From Allobosea sp. (GTDB lineage: Bacteria > Pseudomonadota > Alphaproteobacteria > Rhizobiales > Beijerinckiaceae), in the NCBI RefSeq assembly GCF_030695125.1, contig NZ_JAUYTP010000031.1, positions 248,001 through 312,000 of the forward strand: DNA of 64,000 nt. The letters are read 5' to 3'. The position numbers were made by a program, and so were the translations under genes. Below are positions 37,260 to 44,222 of this stretch, one piece after another. Within the stretch, counting starts at the first letter, position 1. Every line of letters starts with the position of its first letter. The notes under the pieces are model-generated. The model saw nothing but the letters and a program-made list of their open reading frames with translations. It did no database searches and was not told the origin of the DNA.

Positions 37260-37686
37260 GCCTCACGCACCGAAAGCCCCGGCCGGCTCGCGCCGCGGGG
37301 GTTCGGGCCTTGAAGCGAATCCAAGGGGATGCGCGGGACGATGGTAGCGTCGCAGCCGACGACTGCGTGCCGGTGTCGGTGTCGATGTGTCGTGTCGAAG
37401 CAGCGCCAACAGCCGCCACCCCGTCCCGCACGCGGTTATCTGGGGGTCCCTCGTCGTCCCTACGTCCAGGCACGGGCTCGGGCCTGCCCAGTTTCGGCCC
37501 TGACGATCGACGGCACCTCCATGGCGTCCGGCCCGCGACGGCCTTCCCCCATGAACACCGCACCTCCCCCGGCCGCACGACGCCTCGCGTCAGCCCCCTT
37601 GGTCGGGGAAAGCGCGCGGAGAATAGGGTCGCGTTGGGGGCGCGGGGATAAGATTTGTCGAAGGGTGCAAACGTGCCCGGCCAAGG
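37260..37686. other. Gene-free tract downstream of the NYN gene
   Basis: No ORF here has codon use or similarity that I trust. GCCCCGGC and GCCGCGGGG soon after 37273 may form a weak terminator for the NYN gene. The tract is not one of the dispersed repeat families. It contains a possible structured RNA (37331-37431) and a pyrimidine-rich stretch up to 37640. I looked for the tmRNA tag, the RNase P GAGGAAAGTCC motif and the SRP GGAAGCAGC motif and found none. Confidence 0.5.
37331..37431 (+). ncRNA. Possible structured RNA, unknown family
   Basis: GCGGGACG (37333-37340) pairs perfectly with CGTCCCGC (37422-37429) to close a stem of about 100 bases. Inside is a perfect five-base hairpin, CGTCG-CAGC-CGACG (37348-37361), and a run of TGTCG-type repeats (37373-37397). 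This rod-like layout without a reading frame suggests a small RNA. Length is compatible with part of a 6S-like RNA, but I cannot match a family. Strand is a guess. Confidence 0.3.
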
Positions 37687-37849
37687 CGCGGGGAACCCTC
37701 TCCTGTAAGGAGAGGGCAGGGTGAGGTGTCGGCCGTTCGCCGCAGAGGGCGAGCCCTCCCCGCCGGCTGCGGTTGGCGCGGCGTCTTACGGGTCAAGGGG
37801 CCGACACCTCTCCCCTGCCCCTCTCCTTACAGGAGAGGGGTTCCCCGCG
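37687..37849. repeat. Large palindromic repeat, CCCTCTCCTGTAAGGAGAGGG type
   Basis: The left arm CGCGGGGAACCCTCTCCTGT continues AAGGAGAGGGCAGGG and GAGGTGTCGGCC; the right arm from 37798 is its complement with few changes. The arms are about 45 bases, spaced by about 70 bases of unrelated sequence. I see only this copy in the window. Confidence 0.85.
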
Positions 37850-37890
37850 TTCCTCTTGTCGAATTGTGGGCGCCTTGTACCGGCCGCACC

Positions 37891-37981
37891 GTCATGGTCG
37901 CCCTTGTGGCGACCATCCACGTCTTCGCGGGTCGAGGGCGGCGTTCAAGACGTGGATGCTCGGGACAAGCCCGAGCATGAC
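37891..37981. repeat. Palindromic dispersed repeat, GTCATxxTCGGGC family (variant)
   Basis: GTCATGGTCGCCCTTGTGGC ... GCTCGGGACAAGCCCGAGCATGAC. ATCCACGTCTT is matched by AAGACGTGGAT inside. It is a diverged member of the family at 18918, 35594 and 62747. Confidence 0.75.
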
Positions 37982-38006
37982 GGGATGCGGAACCGCGACG
38001 CCTCTT

Positions 38007-38160
38007 CCCTTCTCCCCTCGCGGGAGAAGGTGCCCCGGCAGGGGCGGATGAGGGGGCGCCGTGCCCCCTCCGGTTAGCGTCGCGGTCGGTGGAATTCTCA
38101 CGGCGCCCCCTCATCCGTCGGCGCTGCGCGCCGCCACCTTCTCCCGCGAGGGGAGAAGGG
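38007..38160. repeat. Palindromic dispersed repeat, CCCTTCTCCCCTCGCGGGAGAAGG family
   Basis: CCCTTCTCCCCTCGCGGGAG at the left is complemented at the right end (CTCCCGCGAGGGGAGAAGGG). Inside, GGATGAGGGGGCGCCGTG is complemented by CACGGCGCCCCCTCATCC. A second copy lies at 63602-63751. It ends ten bases past the smpB stop codon and may terminate smpB transcription. Confidence 0.88.
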
Positions 38161-38170
38161 AGGTCGTGCC

Positions 38171-38644
38171 TCACGCACCCGTCTTCATGATCCTCGCCTT
38201 GTCGCGGTTCCAGTCGCGGTTCTTCTCGGTTTCGCGCTTGTCGTGCAGCTTCTTGCCGCGACCGAGCCCGAGCTCGACCTTGGCGCGGCCCTGGTCGTTG
38301 AAATAGACCTTGAGCGGAATCACCGTGTAGCCGTCGCGCTGGATCGCGCCCATCAGCTTGTTGATCTGGCGGCGGTGCAACAACAGCTTCCGCGGCCGCT
38401 TGACGTTGTGGTTGAAGCGGTTGGCCTCGAGATACTCAGGGATATGGGCGTTGAACAGGAAGAGCTCGGTGCCCATCGGCCCGGCATAGCTCTCGCCGAT
38501 CGTCGCCTTGCCGCCGCGCAGCGACTTGATCTCGGTGCCCTGAAGCGCGATGCCGGCCTCGAGCGTCTCGATGATCTCGTAATTGTAGCGCGCCTTGCGG
38601 TTGTCGGCGGCGAGCTTGTAGCGTTCTGGATCTGGCTTTTTCAT
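38171..38644 (-). CDS. smpB: SsrA-binding protein SmpB
   Basis: SmpB delivers tmRNA to stalled ribosomes. The 157-residue protein has the OB-fold signature [28 protein letters not shown], then IGESYAG and [11 protein letters not shown]. The basic C-terminal tail [24 protein letters not shown] enters the mRNA channel. Its ATG overlaps the upstream gene by four bases. No tmRNA gene was found in the window. Confidence 0.97.
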   Translation of the reverse strand: MKKPDPERYKLAADNRKARYNYEIIETLEAGIALQGTEIKSLRGGKATIGESYAGPMGTELFLFNAHIPEYLEANRFNHNVKRPRKLLLHRRQINKLMGAIQRDGYTVIPLKVYFNDQGRAKVELGLGRGKKLHDKRETEKNRDWNRDKARIMKTGA

Positions 38645-39288
38645 TGGGTCCGGCCGAGCGCATGCGCCTTGACGAGGGAGGCCATGGCCTGGGATTCCGA
38701 TTCAGGATCGGCCGCCAGGCCGTTGAAAACGCCCAGCTTGTCGGCTTCCTGGCGGTTCTGGCTGAGCTTGAACTTGCCGACCAGCGAGGCGATGTCGATC
38801 TCGATGCCGACGATGCCGCGCATCTGGGCTGCGACGAAAGGCTCGGGCGCATCGCCGACGCTCCAGGGCTGCGCGCGCGGCGCCTCCTGCTGCGCGGTCA
38901 GCGCGTCGAGTTGCGCGCGCAACCAGGCGCCGTCCTCGATCGCGCGGGCCGGCCCGCGTGCCTGCACGGTGACGTAGTTCCAGGTCGGCACGACCTTGCC
39001 GTGCTCCTGCTTGGACGCATACCAGGCCGGCGTGACATAGCGCTCGGTGCCGGTGAAGATCACCAAGACCTCGGCGCCGGCCGCGATCGCCTTCCATTGC
39101 GGGTTGGGCCGCGCGAGATGGGCGCGCAGCACCCCCTGCTCGCCCTCCTCGGCATGCAGGACGAAGGGCACCGGGTTGGCGATCAGCCCGCCCTCGCCCG
39201 CCGTCACCAGCGTCGCGAGTGGATGCGCGCGCATGACCGCAAACAGCGCCTCGCGATCATCGACCTTGAAATGGCTGGGCTCGTACAT
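38641..39288 (-). CDS. FMN-binding PaiB-family protein (putative negative regulator)
   Basis: The 215-residue protein starts [27 protein letters not shown] and has [50 protein letters not shown], and a C-terminal [11 protein letters not shown] with KFKLSQNR. This is the PaiB/split-barrel FMN fold, linked in Bacillus to negative control of sporulation and degradative enzymes. The role here is unknown. It lies between dapA and smpB and overlaps smpB by four bases. Confidence 0.88.
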   Translation of the reverse strand: MYEPSHFKVDDREALFAVMRAHPLATLVTAGEGGLIANPVPFVLHAEEGEQGVLRAHLARPNPQWKAIAAGAEVLVIFTGTERYVTPAWYASKQEHGKVVPTWNYVTVQARGPARAIEDGAWLRAQLDALTAQQEAPRAQPWSVGDAPEPFVAAQMRGIVGIEIDIASLVGKFKLSQNRQEADKLGVFNGLAADPESESQAMASLVKAHALGRTQ

Positions 39289-39341
39289 CGTCGGGTTCCC
39301 TGGCGTCGGCCGGGGGGACCGGACGGACGCGACGCTCCTAT

Positions 39342-40235
39342 CTAGGCATTCAACAGGCCGGCGAACACCATGGCGTCGCGGATGATCTTGCCCGTCGGCG
39401 CGGTCACCGGCAGCAGCGGCAGACGAACCTCTTCCTGGATACGGCCCAGCAAAGCGAGCCCGTGCTTGGCGCCGGCGAGCCCTGGCTCCTTGAAGATCGC
39501 ATCATGCAGCGGCACGAGCCGATCCTGGAACCTGAGGGCCGCCGTATAGTCACCCTCGAGGCAATGCTGCATCAACTCCGCGCACAAACGCGGCGCGACA
39601 TTGGCGACGACCGAGATGCAGCCATGGCCGCCGGCCGCCATATAGGCCAGCGCGGTCATGTCCTCGCCCGAGAGCTGGATGAAATCGGGCCCCATGGCGT
39701 GGCGCTGCTGCGAGACGCGGGCAAGGTTGGCGGTGGCGTCCTTCACGCCGGCGATGTTCTTCAACTCGTAGAGCCTGGTCATCGTCTCGACCGACATGTC
39801 CACGACCGAGCGTGGCGGGATGTTGTAGATGATGATCGGGATCCCGACCGCATCGTTCACCGCCTTGAAGTGCTGGTACATCCCCTCCTGGGTCGGCCGG
39901 TTGTAGTAGGGCGTGACCACCAGGACCGCCTGGGCGCCAGCCTTCTCGGCATGAACAGCGAGGTCGATCGCCTCGGTGGTGTTGTTCGAGCCCGCGCCGG
40001 CAATGACGGGCACCTTGCCCTTCGCCTCCGCGACCACGATCTCGACCACGCGCTTGTGCTCGTCATGGGAGACCGTCGGGCTTTCGCCGGTGGTGCCGAC
40101 CGGAACGAGCCCCGAGGAGCCGCTCTCGATCTGCCAGGCGACCAGCGCGCGCAGCGCGTCTTCGTCGATCCGGCCGCCCTTGAACGGCGTCACCAGCGCG
40201 GGAAGCGAACCGGTGAAGGCGGAATGCTTGGTCAT
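39342..40235 (-). CDS. dapA: 4-hydroxy-tetrahydrodipicolinate synthase DapA
   Basis: DapA condenses aspartate semialdehyde with pyruvate, the first committed step to DAP and lysine. The 297-residue barrel has [34 protein letters not shown], Tyr137 in IIYNIPPRS, and the Schiff-base lysine Lys165 in [11 protein letters not shown]. The start [18 protein letters not shown] at 40235 fits the family; the longer reading from 40283 does not. It heads the dapA-paiB-smpB run. Confidence 0.95.
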   Translation of the reverse strand: MTKHSAFTGSLPALVTPFKGGRIDEDALRALVAWQIESGSSGLVPVGTTGESPTVSHDEHKRVVEIVVAEAKGKVPVIAGAGSNNTTEAIDLAVHAEKAGAQAVLVVTPYYNRPTQEGMYQHFKAVNDAVGIPIIIYNIPPRSVVDMSVETMTRLYELKNIAGVKDATANLARVSQQRHAMGPDFIQLSGEDMTALAYMAAGGHGCISVVANVAPRLCAELMQHCLEGDYTAALRFQDRLVPLHDAIFKEPGLAGAKHGLALLGRIQEEVRLPLLPVTAPTGKIIRDAMVFAGLLNA

Positions 40236-40404
40236 GACAGCGGCGTCCTGGCGCGAAACGGGCGTGGAGAGGGCGACACACATAAACTGTCCCCTGCGGC
40301 AGGCAAAGCCGGCTCGCCATAAAAACGCGGCGGCGCATGGTTAAGAGTTCATAAACCCGCTTCCGCGAGCATCACAGGCTACGCGTCCGACCGTGGAGCC
40401 TGCC

Positions 40405-42492
40405 ATGGCCTCGCCTGCCATCCGCTTGCGGATGATCCGCCTTCTTGTGCCGCTGATCTTCGCTGCCCTGCCCGCCGCCATGCCGGCCAGGGCGGCCGAC
40501 GACAGCGCGCATGCGCTGCAGCGCGACGATATCGCCGGCATCGAGGTCGAGACCACGGGCGCCTTGCCGCCCTATCCGGGCGAGGCGCTGCGCACCGAGG
40601 CGGTCGACATGGACCGGCTGAAGAGCGCGGTCACAGCCTATCGGCGCGGGTCCCTGCGCGACGGCGACGCCATCGCGCAGACGATCGACGACCGGACGGC
40701 CCGGGCCCTGCTCGAATGGGTCGCGATCCGCAGCGGCGCCAGCCTGATCCCGTTCGCGCGGATCGACGCGTTTCTGAAGGCGCATCCAAATTATCCGGCG
40801 ACGAGCCTGTTTCGCCGCCGGGCCGAGGAGATGCTGATCGCCGAGAAGAAGAGCCCGGCCGTCATCCGCGCCTTCTTCCATGGCCAGCGCCCGGTCAGCC
40901 CGGCCGGGCGGATCGCGCTGGCGCTGACGCTCAAGGCCGAGGGCCGGATCGAAGAGGCGAACACCCTGGCGCGGCAGAGCTGGCTGCAGGACCATCTCGG
41001 CGGGCCACTGGAGGCCATCGTGCTCGACGCCTTCGGCGCGGCGCTGTCCCCGGCGGATCACCGCCTGCGGGCCGAGCGCTACATCTTCCGCGGCAACTCG
41101 GCGGCGGCGCTGCGCAACGCGGCGCGCGTCTCGCCCGATTATGTCCTGCTGGCGCGGGCGCGGCTCGCCAGCGGCGCGGCGCGTCGGCCGATCGCACCGG
41201 CGCTGATCGCGGCGGTGCCGGCCTCGCTACGCGGCGACATCTCCTTTGCCTTCCTGCAGGCGCAGCAGGCCAGGCGCGCCGACAAGCCCATTGAGGCCGC
41301 CGCGGCGCTGGCGAACGTACCCCGCGACCCGGCCCTGCTCGGCGATGGCGACGGCTGGTGGATCGAGCGACGGCTGATCGCGCGCGAACTGCTCGACGAA
41401 GGCGACGCGGCCCGGGCCTACGGCGTCGCGGCCGGGCATGGCGCCGAGGATGCCGCCGAGCGCATCGACGCCGAATGGCATTCGGGCTTCATCGCCCTGC
41501 GTTTCCGCGACCAGCCCGGCATTGCGCTTGAACATTTCAACGAAGCCGCCCGCCATGCCGAGACGCCGATCTCGGTGTCGCGCGCGGCCTATTGGCAGGG
41601 CCGCGCCTTCGAGGCGATCGGCAAGGCCGACGAGGCCCAATCCGCCTATGAGCGCGCCGCCGAGCACCCGATCGCCTATTACGGCCAGCTGGCGCGGGCG
41701 CGGCTGCGCCTGCCCGACCTGCCGTTGCGGCGCTCGGTCGCCGCCGCGCTCCAGCATCTGCCGGGCCATCGCGGCGTGCGCCTGCTCTACGGGATCGGCG
41801 AGCGCGATCTCGCGGTGCAGATGCTGACCGACCTCGCCCAGCGCCTGCATACGACGCCGGCGCTCGAGGCCCTGGCGACCATCGCCCAGCGCGAGGGCGA
41901 CACCCGCGCCCTGCTCGCGCTCGGCAAGGCTGCGCTGCAGCGTGGCTTACCGCTCGACGCCGCCGCCTTTCCGACGACAGGGGTGCCGGAGTTTGCGGTC
42001 CTGGGGGACCCGATGGAGCGCGCCATCGTCCACGCCATCGCCCGGCAGGAAAGCGCCTTCGACCCGACCGCGATCTCGCATGCCGGCGCGCGCGGGCTGA
42101 TGCAGATGATGCCGGCGACCGCACGCGAAACGGCGCGGCGCGCCAACCTGCCCTTCGACTGGCCCAGGCTCGGCCGCGACGCGCTCTATTCGGCGCAGAT
42201 GGGCGCCGCCCATCTCAACGACCTGCTGAAGGAGTGGCGCGGCTCCTACATCCTGACCTTCGCCGCCTACAATGCGGGCTCCGGCAATGTCAGGAAGTGG
42301 ATCGCAGCCTATGGCGACCCACGCCTGCCGGAGGTCGACGCCGTCGACTGGGTCGAGCGCATTCCGTTCTACGAGACGCGCAACTATGTGCAGCGGGTGA
42401 TGGAGAACCTGCAGGTCTATCGCCAGCGGCTGAACCAGCGCACGGCCTATCTGATCGACCACGACTTGAAGCGCGGCGGGCGGCGGGATTAG
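40405..42492 (+). CDS. Soluble lytic murein transglycosylase (Slt family)
   Basis: This periplasmic enzyme cleaves peptidoglycan to anhydromuropeptides. The 695-residue protein starts with a signal peptide (IRLLVPLIFAALPAAMPARAAD), has a long helical superhelix domain (residues 40-500), and ends with an SLT domain: HAIARQESAFDPTAISHAGARGLMQMMP with the catalytic Glu, then LTFAAYNAGSGNVRKWI. The ATG at 40405 has GGAG seven bases upstream and is better placed than the GTG at 40393. It is divergent from dapA. Confidence 0.92.
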   Translation: MASPAIRLRMIRLLVPLIFAALPAAMPARAADDSAHALQRDDIAGIEVETTGALPPYPGEALRTEAVDMDRLKSAVTAYRRGSLRDGDAIAQTIDDRTARALLEWVAIRSGASLIPFARIDAFLKAHPNYPATSLFRRRAEEMLIAEKKSPAVIRAFFHGQRPVSPAGRIALALTLKAEGRIEEANTLARQSWLQDHLGGPLEAIVLDAFGAALSPADHRLRAERYIFRGNSAAALRNAARVSPDYVLLARARLASGAARRPIAPALIAAVPASLRGDISFAFLQAQQARRADKPIEAAAALANVPRDPALLGDGDGWWIERRLIARELLDEGDAARAYGVAAGHGAEDAAERIDAEWHSGFIALRFRDQPGIALEHFNEAARHAETPISVSRAAYWQGRAFEAIGKADEAQSAYERAAEHPIAYYGQLARARLRLPDLPLRRSVAAALQHLPGHRGVRLLYGIGERDLAVQMLTDLAQRLHTTPALEALATIAQREGDTRALLALGKAALQRGLPLDAAAFPTTGVPEFAVLGDPMERAIVHAIARQESAFDPTAISHAGARGLMQMMPATARETARRANLPFDWPRLGRDALYSAQMGAAHLNDLLKEWRGSYILTFAAYNAGSGNVRKWIAAYGDPRLPEVDAVDWVERIPFYETRNYVQRVMENLQVYRQRLNQRTAYLIDHDLKRGGRRD

Positions 42493-42520
42493 GTTCGCGG
42501 GGAGATCGCTGGTGTCGCGC

Positions 42521-42628
42521 AGCCCTCATCCTGAGGAGCCGCGGTAAGCGGCGTCTCGAAGGGTGCTCCAGCGCGATCTGGAACCATCCTTCGAGACGCG
42601 CCTGGCGGCGCTCCTCAGGATGAGGGCT
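42521..42628. repeat. Palindromic dispersed repeat, GCCCTCATCCTGAGG family
   Basis: AGCCCTCATCCTGAGGAGC at the left end is complemented by GCTCCTCAGGATGAGGGCT at the right. It is close in sequence to 35699-35812. Its right end lies two bases before the start codon of the next gene, and its AGGATGAGGG provides the only purine-rich stretch near that start. Confidence 0.88.
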
Positions 42629-42630
42629 GA

Positions 42631-43536
42631 GTGTTGACTGCGACAGAAACAAAAACCGGCTTCACCTCGCTCTACACCAGCGCCCGCGACGGTCTGCGGC
42701 TGCATGCGCGCGATTATGGGCCGCTGGCGGCAACCGCGCTGCCGGTGATCTGCCTGCCAGGCTTCGCGCGCACGGCCGCCGACTTCCACGAACTCGCGCT
42801 GGCGCTGTCGCAGGACGAAGCCAAACCCCGGCGCGTGCTGGCGCTGGATTATCGCGGGCGCGGCCTCTCGGGCTATGACCGCGACTGGAAGAACTACGAC
42901 ATCCGCATCGAACTCGACGATCTGATGCAGGTGCTGGTCGCGGCGGGCATCGTGGCGGCCGTGTTCGTCGGGACCTCGCGCGGCGGCCTGCTGACCATGG
43001 CGATGGGCGCCGCGCGGCCGGCCGCGATCAAGGGCGTGGTGATGAACGATATCGGGCCGGTGATCGATGCGCGCGGCCTGCTGCGGATCCGTGGCTATGT
43101 CGGCAAGCTGCCCTTGCCGCGCAGCTTCGCCGAGGGCGCCGAAATCCTGAAACGGCTCTCGGACCAGCAGTTCCCGCTCTTCGGCGAGGCGGAGTGGGAC
43201 GTCATGGCGCGCCGGACCTGGACCGACCGCGACGGCCCGTTGCGGCCGGACTACGACACCAACCTGATGAAGGTGCTGGAGGAGCTCGACCTCGAGGCAC
43301 CCCTGCCGATTCTCTGGCCCTATTTCGACGGTCTCAAAGCCGTGCCGATGCTGGCGATCCGGGGCGCCAATTCCGACCTGCTCGCCGACAAGACGCTCGC
43401 CGAGATGGGCGAACGCCACCCCGATTGCGAGACCTTCACGGCGCCGGGCCAGGGCCATGCGCCCCTGCTCGGCGCCAAGGACATGGTGCGCCGGATCGGC
43501 CGGCTGATAGCCCGCGCCGAACGCCGAGCCGCCTGA
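42631..43536 (+). CDS. Alpha/beta hydrolase
   Basis: The 301-residue protein has the hydrolase fold: YTSARDGLRLHARDYG, CLPGFARTAADFHELA, LDYRGRGLSGYDRDW, the nucleophile elbow VFVGTSRGGLLTM, and the late catalytic His in APGQGHAPLL. The start is uncertain: GTG at 42631 (or TTG at 42634) directly follows a dispersed repeat. A long cap region (residues 130-230) suggests a specific but unknown substrate. It converges on the next minus-strand gene. Confidence 0.85.
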   Translation: MLTATETKTGFTSLYTSARDGLRLHARDYGPLAATALPVICLPGFARTAADFHELALALSQDEAKPRRVLALDYRGRGLSGYDRDWKNYDIRIELDDLMQVLVAAGIVAAVFVGTSRGGLLTMAMGAARPAAIKGVVMNDIGPVIDARGLLRIRGYVGKLPLPRSFAEGAEILKRLSDQQFPLFGEAEWDVMARRTWTDRDGPLRPDYDTNLMKVLEELDLEAPLPILWPYFDGLKAVPMLAIRGANSDLLADKTLAEMGERHPDCETFTAPGQGHAPLLGAKDMVRRIGRLIARAERRAA

Positions 43537-43542
43537 CGCCGC

Positions 43543-44211
43543 TCACGCCTTCGCGGGCTCGCCCTCGTCGCGCGATGTCTCGACCAGACCGGCGCGGGCC
43601 CGCGTGGCGAACTCGGTCTCGCCGCCGGCAGCCAGCGTCATGGCCTGGCCGACCCAGTCCTCGCGCTCGATCCGGCCGGGGAAGGCGAGATAGCTGCCGA
43701 CCCATTCGACATTCTGCGGCGTCCAGGCGGCGATCTGCTGGAAATGCCAGATGCCGAGCGCCTGCAGCCGGTCCTCGTTCTGGCGGCCGATGCCCTTGAT
43801 CAGCTTGAGATCGTCGGGCTTGTCATCCCTGGCCGCGACGAGCCCGGCCGGGCGCTGCCCGGCAATGTCGGCCTCGCCGGCGACGGGGGGCAGCGTGGCT
43901 GCGGGGGCCGCCGTGGTAGCGTGGCCGGTTGCGACCGGAGCGCCGGCGCCGCGCAGCAGAGCCCCGACGATGCAGCCGGCGACATAGACGCCGGTGAACA
44001 ACAGCGCGGTCTCGACCCAGATCGCCGGCTCGCCATTCAAAAACTGCAGCCAGGTCAGCGCGGCGCCGAGCCCCCAGAGCGCGGCAAACCAGCCGGCGAC
44101 AGCGCCGCCGAGCCTGAGCTTGCCACCATCATGGCCGATCCAGCCCATGACGAGGCCGAGGACGAAGGCGGCGGCGAGAAACCAGACGAACTGGCTGGCG
44201 AGATACAGCAT
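43543..44211 (-). CDS. Membrane protein with C-terminal helix-hairpin-helix domain
   Basis: The 222-residue protein has three N-terminal membrane helices (LYLASQFVWFLAAAFVLGLVMG, GAVAGWFAALWGLGAALTWL, ALLFTGVYVAGCIVGALL), an Ala/Pro/Thr-rich linker, and a C-terminal domain beginning DDLKLIKGIGRQNEDRLQAL and continuing FQQIAAWTPQNVEWVGSYL. That domain is the HhH form often annotated as similar to ribosomal L21 or complex I subunits. It starts 12 bases after the OmpA-family gene, so the two are probably one operon. Function is unknown. Confidence 0.75.
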   Translation of the reverse strand: MLYLASQFVWFLAAAFVLGLVMGWIGHDGGKLRLGGAVAGWFAALWGLGAALTWLQFLNGEPAIWVETALLFTGVYVAGCIVGALLRGAGAPVATGHATTAAPAATLPPVAGEADIAGQRPAGLVAARDDKPDDLKLIKGIGRQNEDRLQALGIWHFQQIAAWTPQNVEWVGSYLAFPGRIEREDWVGQAMTLAAGGETEFATRARAGLVETSRDEGEPAKA

Positions 44212-44222
44212 GTCGGCCCCCC

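Noticed and set aside
37260-37686. tmRNA, RNase P RNA or SRP RNA
   Set aside because: No ANDNxA-type tag coding sequence, no GAGGAAAGTCC and no GGAAGCAGC motif on either strand.
37687-38160. CRISPR array
   Set aside because: The repeats are large palindromes of different families and are not evenly spaced short direct repeats with unique spacers.
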